From the NCBI RefSeq assembly GCF_027744825.2, contig NC_071342.1, positions 21,234,501-21,298,500 on the forward strand: 64,000 bases of DNA, in the 5' to 3' direction. Source of the DNA: Synchiropus splendidus. Taxonomy: Eukaryota > Chordata > Actinopteri > Syngnathiformes > Callionymidae. The notes below the pieces were generated by a model that was not told the DNA's origin, did no database searches, and worked only from the letters and a program-made list of their open reading frames with translations. Made by a program: the position numbers and the translations under genes. Of the stretch, positions 46,511-59,100 are shown one piece after another; the first letter of the stretch is position 1, and the number at the start of each line of letters is the position of its first letter.

Positions 46511-46660
46511 TCACGTTGCCATCTGCACTTCAGCTGGATCCTGCAGAATGTCTATCGTCTTCTCCGTGTTCTCCAGCAGGGGGCGCCACTTTGGCGCTTC
46601 GATGACATCGAGGAGAGCAGCCAGCTCCTCCTCCAGCTGCTCCACTGTCAACTCCACCTT
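46511..46660 (-). CDS. plac9: plac9 exon 3 and stop
   Basis: 150 bp after CCCAGCAG, reading KVELTVEQLEEELAALLDVI to AEVQMAT and TGA. An alternative acceptor three bases upstream would insert one Gln. Confidence 0.88.
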   Translation of the reverse strand, partial: KVELTVEQLEEELAALLDVIEAPKWRPLLENTEKTIDILQDPAEVQMAT

Positions 46661-48316
46661 CTGCTGGGAAGAGACCAGTGCTCAGTCTGAAGACCACGAA
46701 AATTGTTCTTTTTTTCTCCACTAAAATGACCTCTAGTTTAGTTAAAAATAATATTTACTTTGACCCTGACACTCATCAGGAGCCAAAGACTCATAGCAGG
46801 ACACATTATAAAGGGATGATTTCAATTGTCCTGATGAGACACCTGTACCTTCTCCACCTGGTCCAGGCGACTGTGGAAGCTGCTGTGATCCTGACATGCA
46901 CCTGAGGGAAGCGCTCGAGGTGCACGGTCCAACTCCGCCCCTTCAAACACAACAACAAAGTTAGTTCATGGAAAATTCCCTGCCTTCACTCAGGTGTTGT
47001 CAGATTCTAAGGCCGACTGAGGCTTTATAAGTCGAGGAATTTGAATCTGTTTTTCGACATATTTCAACAGCAGCAACTAGATTTGTAACAGCACGACATG
47101 ACTTGACTCCCGCATCCTTCCGTCTCTGTGGCGGTGCAACTGGAGCACAAACTGACAGAACGCTGATCTCTTATCGAAGCAATTCGCTTGTCTGCCCACC
47201 TCACACAGAAACTATATCCATCACCCGCAGACACTTTCATATCTCCAAAGGAAAGATGATTCACGCCTTTCATTCCGAGCGCCGTCTTTCACATAAAATC
47301 CTGCCTTGGCATCAAACCGTCTCCATCTTGTCCGCTCAGGAACTTTATGAGCTATTATCGAGCGCAGAGAACAGTATCTGGCCTCGCCACAAATCGCTAG
47401 TGAGCTTCCAAGAATGTAGCCGTATCTCCGTCTGAGCAGCGTTGCCAGCAGTAGATCTGGTTACAGGAGGCCTCCATGTTCTGTGCTCAGCACACTGGCC
47501 AGCGTCGGGCGGGAGCTTCAGTCTCACACACCAAGAAACATTCAGAACACGGACTCCCTCGAGACTTGGAGAACATCATGTGCATGAAAGTTTTCCAAGT
47601 TCTGTGCGGCGTAAAATTGAGCCATGGCTGCAGGTCAGAGTTTCTGTCTATTCAGGTCACTGAAAACAGAAGTAAATCTACATGTCTGATTGTAACTATG
47701 GAAACATATCACCTTCTCCTCGGAGCTGGTGAACACAATGTACTGAAGGCAAACATCCATCATCCATCCATCTTCAAGGTGTCATGTCACTGAGCACGCT
47801 GCAGCCATGACGACAGCGTTTCTCCTCTCTGAAAGCTTGTTTTCGTGCTCCCCCTCTCCGGTCCCATTCCTTCGATATGAAGTCACGCTGCTTCTCACCC
47901 GGGTGGTCACTGGCGGATCTCACTCGCCGGATGCTTGTCGGTTTCGTGGCATGTCCACGTAAACAAAGCCGCACAGGCTGCGAAAGCAGCAGGGGATGAA
48001 GGGACAACTCCCCAAACTGTGTTGACTAAATATTAGATTAAGAGTGAGCAGAGCTGCGGGGAAATGAGGAACATATGTGGCGGTGTACCACAAACACACA
48101 CACACACACGTTGTCAGAGGAGCTTAAGAGTGTGTGTTCACCAGCTTACAGGGGAACGAACACATTGCTATGAAGTGAAACTAGCTAACGCTCTGATCCC
48201 CTGAGAAGATTTCCAGCATAACTCTTTGACCCCTGACCCTGAAGACATCTCATACCTGCCAGCATGAAGCCTATGAAGAAGAGCAGTCCCAGCGAGGAGC
48301 AGCAGAGCCGAGTCAT
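46511..48316 (-). CDS. plac9: plac9, small secreted placenta-specific 9 homologue, complete
   Basis: Three minus-strand exons (48316-48256, 46901-46849, 46660-46511) join in phase to give an 87-residue protein. Residues 1-20 (MTRLCCSSLGLLFFIGFMLA) form a hydrophobic signal peptide, so the protein is probably secreted. The mature part reads ACQDHSSFHSRLDQVEK, then KVELTVEQLEEELAALLDVI and EAPKWRPLL. This lines up residue for residue with the PLAC9 core CDRHMAVQRRLDVMEEMVEK as I recall it, including the single Cys and the RLD-V-E-TV pattern. The heptad-like leucines suggest a short helix. Length compares with 97 residues in human. A poly(A) signal AATAAA lies at 46260-46255 on this strand. The molecular function of PLAC9 is poorly known. 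The gene is convergent with stk32c and divergent from the dehydratase-like gene. Confidence 0.88.
46849..46901 (-). CDS. plac9: plac9 exon 2
   Basis: 53 bp after acceptor CCCTCAG, completing Gly and reading ACQDHSSFHSRLDQVEK, with donor GTACAG. It carries the family's single conserved Cys. Confidence 0.87.
46902..48255 (-). other. plac9: plac9 intron 1 (1.35 kb)
   Basis: Unique-looking sequence with a short (CA)n near 48095. Open frames near 47100-47790 on the plus strand show no domain. Confidence 0.6.
48256..48316 (-). CDS. plac9: plac9 exon 1: signal peptide
   Basis: It encodes the start Met and a 20-residue signal peptide, ending in phase 1 (G|GT) with donor GTATGA. The frame stays open upstream, but this Met directly precedes the hydrophobic core, so it is the likely start. 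Confidence 0.85.
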
Positions 48317-49120
48317 GTCGAGCCGCAGTCCACAATGAAGATCAGGCTCTTCTTCTTCTCCTCTTCTCCTTTCCCCTTGTGTCCTCCCTGGTCGCTCACC
48401 AGCTCTGCAATTTCTCTGTGCACTTGGTTCACCCACTTTCCTAATGAAAACATTAAAAACAGAACTCTCAGTATCTGACAGGGGGAGGTCCAATTTGGGG
48501 GAGGGGGTGGGATCCCGCCGCAGACCCTCCACCAACAAGTCTTCACACTTGAACTGTCAAGTTTGTTTTGGACGGTAAATCTTGAGTCAATAGGAATTAC
48601 TTATGCTGGAGGATAGGTTGCTGTTATTGACTTCTCTGGACTCTCAGACATTAAAACATCATGAACGCTGAGCCAAAGTGCTTTTAGAATTGCTCACTTG
48701 AGCGACGCACATTTCTTGACGTCGGAATGGAAGCCAGTTGCTTCGACTGAAGGTGGCGCTGTCGCAAGTGTGGTCACATTCGTCCTTCAGCTTCAGGGAA
48801 AACATGAGGCTTTTGCTTCACGGCACAGGAACAGACCACAAAACAGGGCGTTAAAAAGCAGTGAGCGCCAAGAGTCCAGCAGCGGTTCTGGACAGCGGGA
48901 AGTCGGAATCAATGGAGCTGCAGAGAATAACCTTTTCCATCCCATTGATTGGTTCCTGTAGACTCACTCAAATGACTTCTAGCTGTGTTTTTCTCCAAGT
49001 GACACACACACACCTCATGTTTCTATGTTTTGTGGGGATATTTCATTGCCATAACCCTTTCCCCAGCCTTAGATGCTTCCTTTATTTGACGTCCTGCTGC
49101 TTCTCCCTCCAAAACTCAAG

Positions 49121-49121
<1 letters not shown>

Positions 49122-49207
<86 letters not shown>
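49122..49207. repeat. (TA)n microsatellite
   Basis: About 43 TA units with a single ACAT interruption near 49172. Confidence 0.95.
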
Positions 49208-49210
<3 letters not shown>

Positions 49211-52200
49211 GACCTAGTAAAGTTTTAATCTTCAAACTGAGGCTTAACTGTGTGGAGACCGGTAAAAGGTCCTCACAAGCAGGTGTGTTTCCCAGAATTG
49301 GTCCAAACAAGTATAGCTATACAAAGACACTCACACACACACTCACACACACACTGAGGCAGAGTGGCGTGGTGTTATCTTCAATAAGCCAGACTGTCAT
49401 CGTCTGGCCACTTAAGCAGATCTGCAGGTTAAGACGGAAACTGAGCGAAGGTGGGGATCAGGTGACCTGTGACATTTGGCAGTCATGTGACTAAAATGTG
49501 GTGGAAACCTCACGTGGAGTGAAATCAATCAGAAAGACTAGTCTCTGCGGCATTTGAGCTCCTTAACTCCAAACCGTTCTGCTGTAAGACGTCGGATTCA
49601 GTGGCAGTGAACGTAGCCTTAAAACCACTGAACAATTGTATAGGAAAAACCACCGCTCTTCGCTTCAGGCTCAGTTGGGTGACGTCATAACTATGGCCTT
49701 TGAGTGGCAGTGCATTTTTATGGAAGCCAGCATGTGCTACCAGCGCCGGAGCCTTGTCCGTCAGAGCGAAATAAACAATGATGCACGTGGACAGGAATAT
49801 AGAAATCATCTTGTTTGGACGGACGAGGAAGTATGGCTTCTGCTGAGAGTGACTTTAACTTGCGAGTGTGTCATTACATGGTCCTTACCGGAGCAGGGTC
49901 CATCTGCAGCTCTGTCACTGTCAGCACTTCAACTAACACAGCAGATCCCTTTATTAGAAGTCTGGTGTTCAGTACAGCAAGGTAGCAGCAGCAGCGTTTT
50001 CATACTGGCTTGTTTGGACCTCCTGTTGGTTGATACATCTATTTATTGGATTTTTTTTTTTTAAATCAAAAGCATTGTTCTCTCTAGTAATTGAACTGAA
50101 AGCCGCAGTATTGGGTCCAAATGTTTTATAAAAATATAGGACGAATGAAAAAGAGCCCAACACTGGTTCACAGTACTTCAGTGCAGTTGTGTTGCCTGTT
50201 TCTTAAGCATTACAGCCTAGTTGACACACGCAAACTCCTGTATGTAAGGCGACGAATCCGGCGTTGTGGCCACTGTGACCGCAGTTTTCAAAAGGTGACG
50301 GATGCAAGTGACTGTGGTAACGTCGCAGTCGAAACGAACACTGCATCCAACCGCATCCAACACAAAAGTCAATCTTTTTCGTCTCCACATTTCTGAAAGA
50401 TTCTGTAACAAGAACAACAGATGCCATCTTTGTTATGTTGCAGTAGTAGACAGCTCCTTCTGCTCTGCAGACGCCTGGATGTGAGTTGTATATTCAATTG
50501 TATTCCGCTGATAGGACATAATAATAATAATAATAATAATATATATATGAAAATGATAACTAATAAAGAAGGACAGTCATTACTAGGGATTCAATTCTTA
50601 GTGACTGAGTGTTACAACACAGATATGTTCTCAATGTTTATTTTGTTTTTGGTCCCATTGCACCTCTGCAATAATAAATAGACAGATAAAAGCTATGTGA
50701 AAAACGGTTCTTACTGCTTCATGGATATAATGGAATTGTGTTGAACAGTCACCATTTGATTTATTTGACTTTTGCACATTAACATTTGGTCCTCGTTGGT
50801 TATTATGTCTTTTTATTTGCTGTGGTGAGAAATGTGTTCAATCATACAGATGCTGAAAACATCCATTGAATATCTATAAACCAATATCATGTTAGGAGTT
50901 AAATGTAGTTTGTCATTGATGGTAGTAAAATGAAGTTGTGCAACATTGTGCGGCGTCAATAAAGCGATCATTCAGAGGCCAGATTAATAGGAGGGCGTGG
51001 CGCCATCCATGGTGTGACCCCGCCCCGGGGGGGGGTCACCTTCTCTATTCCTGTGTTGCTCACCATCCTGGCCGCCAGCCGAGGTCATCAGTAACTCTGC
51101 TCTCAACCGTGACGCGACTGTCACCGGCTCGTAATGACGCACCGCGGGCGGATCATTTAATAATAACTGTCAGTGTGTGTGTGTGTGTGTGTGCGTGTGT
51201 GTCAGAGACTGCAACCGCTGAACTCAGAAGCTAGTAAACAAGACCTGGGGATGAATCCTGACCTCTGACCCCTGGTCCGACAGGTGACATCACCTCAACA
51301 CGGACCAGTTGGTGCCAAAAAGCCAGTTTATCTCTTCGTGTCTGTCTGAACTTCCTGTCTGCTAAGAGCTCAGTGTAAGGTTGTGCGTGTGTCTGTGTGT
51401 GTACGTGCGGAGTGTGACGTACAAGCAATTGAAGAGTAAAAAGCGTAGTAGAATTGGTGTAATTACAACGTATCAGTTCCTTTGAAATGTTTCTTTGTGC
51501 AAGTGTTTGTCAGTGACTGACAGTGTGTGGTTATATTCTTTGCTTTTTAAGTTAACAGGACTTGTGCGTGCGTGTTTGTGTTCAAAGCAGCAGCTAATCT
51601 GACCATCACTGAAATACTGCTGACTCGTGACAAACGTAGCAGGTGTAGTATCACAGGTGACTCCACATGCTGCAGTTTCCTTATGCAATATTGGTAGGTT
51701 TTTTTCCCCAAAAAACACTTGAACAGCAACTGTACCTCCTTTATAAAAAGGAGGAGAGCGGCTCCTGTTTCATCATCACACATGGCGCCTGGACATTTGG
51801 ACGTGGAGTGCGTGGGCGCTGATTCTGCCGCAGGAAGCAGCTGCTGTGTCACCATTGAAAAATATATTCCATTAGCAGCAGTTGAACGTCAACAGAAGGA
51901 GGACGCTGAATCACCCGCAGCTCACGGAACCTTTGCAGCAGCATATTTACCATGTATTTAAATCAGACGTTGCAAGTACAGCCGCGTACTTGGTTGAGCA
52001 GTGGGAGTGATCCGGAGGAGACGTCAAGTGATGAGGTGGAAGTTGCTGTCACTTTAAGAGTTAAGCTTTAACGTTGACTTTAGTGTGATGTGAAAGCTCA
52101 AATAATAAAAATGTATTTCTCTCTGGTTTTCATTTGTCCTCACCAGCAGATGTAACCAGGACTTTCGTAACTCTTAAACCTGGTTTTCCCACTTTCACTT

Positions 52201-52439
52201 GTTGTTGTCGCAGGGATTAACTCAGATTACGCTGCTTTAAATTCCGCCCATAGACAGGTGTTCAACATGATGTTTGACTCAGCAGCAGCTACACACCGAT
52301 CCCACCTGCGAGTGTGTTGGACTGGGGTCAGGTGTGGTTGACCTCTCGCCCCTGAAATGTTCCCCCTGCTCTGCGCTCCATGGAGCGGCCGGATCTGTGC
52401 CGGTAAACCCTGGATCTGCATCTATCCCCTTAGACTGTC

Positions 52440-52600
52440 TGATTAGCGCTACGTCACAGAGCAGGGACCTAATCCTGGTCTGGCTCCGAGAATAGAGTCC
52501 CGGGGCGAGGACAGGTCCAGGCGCCTGCGCGCATGCGGCCGCGTCCATGTGACCTTTGGGTAATCCCGTCTTAAATAGCCTCCCAGCTTTCTGCAGGGGA
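52440..52600 (+). promoter_or_regulatory. Candidate promoter of the dehydratase-like gene
   Basis: A GC-rich stretch upstream of exon 1 holds a TACGTCA CRE-like core at 52450-52456, an NRF1-like GCGCATGCGG at 52529-52538 and an AT-rich TTAAATAG at 52571-52578. It is a pattern-based guess; no start site is known. Confidence 0.35.
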
Positions 52601-52708
52601 TGAACTGGCGCTGTGGTCATTTACACCGTGGGAGCGGCTCCAGTCGGCGTCCCTCGGACCAGTTCCGCCTTCCTTTATTTTTGTTTTTTTCCCGAAGGAG
52701 TTTCATCC

Positions 52709-52827
52709 ATGATGAACTTTGCTGCTCAACTCTTCTACTCCACCTACCTCCAAGAGCGACTGGAGCAACTGTACTCACCTAAGCCTGCAGTGAAAGGCAG
52801 CGAGGAGAATGACCCCTTCTGGCAGAG
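52709..52827 (+). CDS. dehydratase-like exon 1: start and N-terminal extension
   Basis: The start is the first of two adjacent ATGs. It reads [20 protein letters not shown] and ends NDPFWQ with Arg split AG|G. The frame is open upstream, but no earlier in-frame ATG occurs before the promoter-like region. Confidence 0.75.
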
Positions 52828-53103
52828 GTGGGGAATCGCACCCTTTTAAAGCGACCTTGCATCCAAAGCCACAGCCCCTTTACTCCCCTATAGGACTGAA
52901 AGCAGTTATTAAACTGAGGAGGAATTGTTCTATTGCTCGCGAAAATCATATGGAATCCTCACGAGATTTGAGTTATGACCTGTGTTGCGATCAATGCTCG
53001 GTTCAAATTAAGCTGAGGGCCGGTCCCATCGATTCAATGGTTAAATATTATTCTGGAAGGCAGGGAGAAAATGTGCATGTGCGTCTGTAAGTTCATTGCA
53101 TTC

Positions 53104-53192
<89 letters not shown>

Positions 53193-56100
53193 TGCGTTTA
53201 AGTCTGCTATTATTCCAAAGGCTTGAAGGCCTTTAAGTCTCCAGTTATAGTTGATTAATGTTCGACCATGGAAATTATTTTACCTAAGTATTATATTTAT
53301 TGTCATTCCAGTCCAGTTAGAATGGAGCGACATATGTACTGATGCGAGATAACACTATTAAATACAATGCAGAACGTCACCATAATAAAGAAATATGAAA
53401 AACAAACGCAGCAGTGGAGAATTTTAAGTAACTGCTAATATGCCAACAGTATCTTTATTTTTCTGAATTTGAGTTTTGACTCGTGAAAGTTGAGCTTTCG
53501 AATAACTCTACATAGATGAATAGATAGATAAAAGAAATGATACAGTAGATGAGACGGCGCCATCTTGTGGTTAGTTTCAACATCTCCTATACACGCAATA
53601 CACCTTCGGTTGAGTGTGGATTTTATCAGAATCAGAATCAGATTTATTGCCAAGGTCAGTGAGGATCCCACCAACTAGGAAAGTGCTTTGGAACAACATG
53701 CAATAATGAACAAAACACAATGCTACTACTACTACTAGTAGTAATAATAATAATAATAATAAACAAATATTAAATTAAATTAAAAAAGAATAAAAACAAA
53801 CAATAATAATAGAAGTCACTAATAAATAAATAACCCACAAACAACACAGCCTGTTAAATATTCATCGATCTGACGCTGTTCTTATCACACTTTCACTCAA
53901 AAGCAGTTGTGACTCAATAATCTGATCTGTTCGAGGCATAATCCCACCATCATGTAAAGCCCATCCCTGCCGGCCGCTTCTCTGTATTTACGCTCAGTTC
54001 AATTGCACCGAGCTGCTATTCATCAAAGCCACGAGCTTTGGCCCCCGAACTGCTCCACTAATGGTGTGTGGAGTCCTAAAAAAGCCCAGCCTATGAATCA
54101 CAGGTTGGCTGGTGGCCCTTGTCTGTCAGAGCTGCGCAGACGTGAAAGGTGAATCCATTTATCTTTCGCTGAAGTCTGTTCAATCATTTCATGACGCTAT
54201 TTAGGCCACTTGTGATCCAATTTGTTCATCCTCGTGTGAAAGTGGAACTGGAGGGCGACTTGCCAGTTTTTGGATTAGGAGGAGAACAGGTTGCTCTTGT
54301 CGGAGACGTACACAGTACTTTAGGATCAAATAGGTAGAGAAGTCAAAACATGACCTTCCAGTCGAATATGGCCTTTTACAAAAAAAATTTGAGTCAGTTC
54401 TGCATGACCAGCAAGTTACAGAGCTCTACTGCCACCCGCTGGGCCACTGAGCTCATGGCTATCAATGATATTTCAAGTGCTAAATAAAGAAATGATAGTA
54501 GGTCAGAAAAATTGGGGGGAAATAATGTGGGTGGAAACAAGTGCTTTCTTAAGAAGGGCTTTTCTAGTTTCATTTATTCTCCTTGTTATACTATTGATTT
54601 AAAATCTGCTTCATTGTTTATGCGATGGTTCATGGACTATATTAAATAAAGGATTTATTTCAAAGTACAACTGCAATGAGGAGCGCCAAAGTGACTCAGT
54701 AAACATTAAAAATAGAACAAATGTTTGACTGCAGGTGTTGCATTGCCTTGTCACACCTCTCAAAATGAACTGAAGTTCCTCACTGTTTCCCAGACTCACA
54801 GCATGATGTTTCTACTAAACAGAATCTGGAGGTCGAACTATTTTTGATAAAAAATCAAATAAGAGCTAAGAGTGAGCTGATCCTTCCAACACCACAGAGG
54901 GTTCGCACTAAATGTAGCATCTGCCTCACAGGGAGGAGCTGCGTCTCGGTCCAGAACAACAAGACCACTTCCACAAGGCCGGGCCAGTCCAAAACGGCAC
55001 AGTTGGACGGAGAGCCACGCTCATCGAGCCAGAGAGGTTGAAGGACTTTGGTGTGGAGGAACTTCTCAATGGAGACGTGAAGGTCCATGAGAGCAGAGTA
55101 GCTCAGCGAACAGAGGTCAAGCTCAAGAGCCCGCCGAAGACCAGACGACTCAGCGAGTTCAGGGTGGTGCCCAGGCCGCCCATCCAGTACCTGCGATTTG
55201 AAGACATCAGCGCTGCTGCCTTCAGGATCCAGTCAGGGATTCAGAAGACGCCATGCACGGTACATCGTACACACTTGTCTAGAGCTAACTTTCCACCCAG
55301 ATGTGTCACGGCGCCAAAACGTCAACAGTTATTTCCCTCAGTTCTATATTACGCCTCTGTTGGCTTCAGCTCTTCAACAAAAACGGGGGCAGATCAGGGG
55401 TGACTTGTTGTTATGACAATTATGATCATGATGAAGATTATTTTAATCTTTGGTTTCCATTTTTATCTGCCCAGTCTAGAGTGAATTTTGTTGGCGCTGT
55501 ATTTATTCATTCAAGTTAAGACCCACTATATTGAGGATGAAATGGCAAGCCATGAGGCATTTATTAAAAAGATCAAAGATGATCGCTGACTGGGTTTTTC
55601 ATACTGAAGTTATAAGCAAGTGCAGAGGTGGGCTGAGCAACAAAGAAGTTCTCTGAAGGTCAATAAAGGCCTGAGCACTGGCGATTTACTAAAACTGAGC
55701 ATCATAACCATTGAGATGAAGCGTCTGAAATGTTCTGTCTGCTTGTCTTCTTCAGTACTCCAGACTCTCCAAGCAGTACGGGATGGAGATCTTCCTCAAA
55801 AAGGAGCACCTGCACTACACCGGCTCGGCCAAGGAGCGAGGAGCTTTATACATGCTCACATCTCTAACACAGGTGAAGCTCAGAGATCCATTCTTGCCTG
55901 CGAGGCCAGGTGACTTCACCCGTTGCCTGGTCACTGTGAGCCACTAATCTCCAAGACTGATGGACTTGGTGACCTGACATGACTCGACTAATGAACAGAG
56001 TGTCCATGGGACGTGACCTTTTGTCCATCCTCCAGGTTCTAATTCAGGTTTTTTGGACGAGAGAGGTTGGTTTTTCGAGCCAGAGTTACAGGTTGGCAGA

Positions 56101-59100
56101 CGAGGGACTGAATTCACAGGTGGAAAAACTTCCCACTTCTTTATCCTCTTTGGCAAAGCCATTAAAGAAGCATGGATCCTCTTTAAGAGGAGGCCATGGG
56201 GATTATTCCCACTAGTGATGACAATATTGGCGAGAGACACCGTGTAATGTGGACAAGCTCCTTTAGAGGCTGTCTGTTTCCCTTCCCTTTCAAAGGCAGT
56301 CTTCAAACAGTATGAGTCACTTGAAGCTAAACCGTACGGCTGCTTGAGTCAGGAGACGTGACTCGGGAAGGGAGATCAGAGGTTTCACATCACAGCAGTG
56401 GTGCGCTGCGCGTCGCAGGTCCATGAACAGAAATGCAGATTTAAAGATGCTCCTCTGGGGACATTACGCTATAGAGCAGCATGGTTTAGATGATGACTTG
56501 GGGCCAAATCTGACCTGAGTTTTATGCTGCACACTACAGTTCAAAATACATGTAGTGCACTAAAATGAGGTGAAGAACAAAGCATAATGGTATCATGACC
56601 TATAAATATTTCTGTTACAGACTATTGAGGATTATAAATAATAAGAAGGAATCTAGAAAATTCTCAAAAAAGGATATAGCTTAAGTTCGATGAGAGATGG
56701 GAATGTTTGTGTGTCAAGACTAAAACCAGACTGTCTCCTGAGTTGTGAGTTTGTTCCCCTCCTCCTCTTCAGAAAATTTGTCTACACTTGAAACACAAAC
56801 TCAGAAAACACATTTACAAACTTGGAAATATACTTACAAACTCGGGGAAAAAAACAATTCGCTAAAGAAGTTTGTAAATTTGTTGGAAATGTTGTAAATG
56901 TGTTTCGCTATTTGTAAATTTGTTACAGGAGTTAGTAAATTTGTTTCAAAAGTTTGTAAATGTGTTTTGCTCTTCTCAGCCTCCATAGATTTCAGGACAT
57001 GCCAGAAATGGATGAAAAGAATTCGGGACTGATCCTGGCTTCTTTACTGTTCAGGGGGTTGTGCCAGTTATGACGTTAGAGCTTCTAACTCATCAAATAA
57101 TGTCCAGATTCATGGGCAAGAAAAATACAAGATGGATTCCTGGTAGATAATATAACAACAGAGTGTGATCTCAGCTGGCCAGGAGAGAGACAATATGACA
57201 GGCTAGAGGTCTGCACTCTCCAAGTCTCATGTGTCGTCTTAGCTCGCCATTTGTTTCTGCATTTCAAAAGGTCGGAGTGAGTGGTGAAGGAGAACAGTTT
57301 TGAGAAGAAGAAAAGGGCATTCATCACAAAAATTATTCATAATATTGTTATTTCATTTTATTTATTTAACCATTTATAATATTAATATTTCATTGCTTCA
57401 CTTGGATTTACAAACATTCATGAAGATTACCCCATTCATTTCTCTTACTTTTAGTCCGGTGAGCTGCTGCAGGTAAACGCAACCAAAAAAATGATGAGAT
57501 CTCTCTCTCACTGTCCTCATTGCACCAGGAGCAGCAAAGGAAGGGTGTGATCGTAGCCACCGACTGCAACTTCTCCATGGCCGTGTCTCACCACGCCGTC
57601 GAGCTGAAGATCCCCGTCTTTGTAATCATGCCGTCTTGCTGCACCTCATCCCGTCTGCGGATCTACAGGGACTACGGCGCCATGGTCATTTCCTACGGGA
57701 GCACCAGTCGGGACTCCCAAAACCACGCGCGCCACCTCGCCAATGAGAACGGCTACCTCTACGTGGACGAGTCAGTCGCCTCCGCTCTTTGATCACTAAC
57801 AGTCCTGAGATCAAAGGCACTTCTTCTAAACTCCGCCTACTTGTTGCATGCAGGGAGGAAAGCCCGTCATACCTGGCCGGTCTGGGAACCGTGGGAATGG
57901 AGATCTACGAACAAGTCCCCAAACTGGAGGCCGTGGTGGTGCCGGCTGCTGGACAGTACGGCCTATTGGCTGGTACTGCAGCCGCCATCAAACACCTCAA
58001 CTCCCAAATTCTTGTCATCGTAAGTACGGTGCGGTGTGTGCTGAGGTGCTCCATATCCTATAAATGCTCCCGTCCCCTCCTACGTCTCCCTGGTGCTGAT
58101 CCAAGGATGTTTATAATCCCTCGTCCTTTCATCTGCCCACGGTGGTGTATGTGAGCTGCACACTGCCATATAAGCATTAGATGTGTGCTGTGCATCGAGC
58201 TGCTGAGACTCATCATGTTTCCACAAACATGCTACAGTGACAGTTGTAACATGATGGCTTTCCAACAACAGGGAGTTGAACCAGAAGGTTTCCCTCTGCT
58301 GCGTCAGTCTCTGAAAACAGATGGTCCCGTCAGAGAGGTTCACAGCAACCAAAATACCAAACTATACGGAGGTAACACTCGCCACTCCAGGTTGGATCCC
58401 ACTTTTTTTCTCACATATATTTGTTGATAAACTTCAGATCTGGTGGAGCGGTCTCTCGGCGCCAACACCTTCCATCTGGCCAAGACTCTGGTCGACAAAG
58501 TCGTCTCCGTCAGGTTCGCCGGTGCGCTGAGCCTGGAGAGTTGATCGCTGGTTAAGCTGAGATGTTCTGTGTGCACATGACAGTGAGGAGGACTCTCTGG
58601 TGGCGATGCTACGGTTTCAGGAGTTTGAGCGTTCGACGGTGGACACAGAGGGAGCTCTGGGCCTCGCTGCCATCCTGGCGGGTCAGCTACCCGAACTCAG
58701 AGGGAAGCGGTGAGTCACAGCTTTACGTTAGGGTTCAACTCTAGGGAAAAAACTTCTCAGAGTTACCTGGAGCAGCATCTCCCAAGCTGCGGAGCGAGGC
58801 TTCGGTTTGCTGGTCTGTCTGTCTGTCTGTCAGCACTGTAACGCACCAAAGTGCAAAACATATTTACAAACTTTTGATAGAAATTTACAAACTCTTGGAA
58901 GAGATTTACAAATAGTGTAACACCATTACTACATTTCTAACAAATTTGCAAACTTCCTTGGCAAACTATTTTTGTTTGTAAATTTGTCTTCAAAGTTTGT
59001 AAATTTGTTTTAACATCTTTCTGTACTTCTCCCGCGATTGGTACAAGTGGAACATTCCAGCAACCACTGCCAGATCACCTCCATAATTTGTTCCCCTCCA

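Larger units (their letters stand above)
48317..52708. other. Divergent intergenic region between plac9 and the dehydratase-like gene
   Basis: Contains (TA)n at 49122-49207, (CA)/(GT) tracts near 49330 and 51170-51202, and (ATA)n near 50520. A GC-rich patch at 51010-51040 and the promoter-like stretch at 52440-52600. No exon found. Confidence 0.6.
52828..54931 (+). other. dehydratase-like intron 1 (2.1 kb)
   Basis: Contains (TA)n at 53107-53191 and the minus-strand LINE 3' tail at 53625-53860. Nothing else recognised. Confidence 0.7.
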
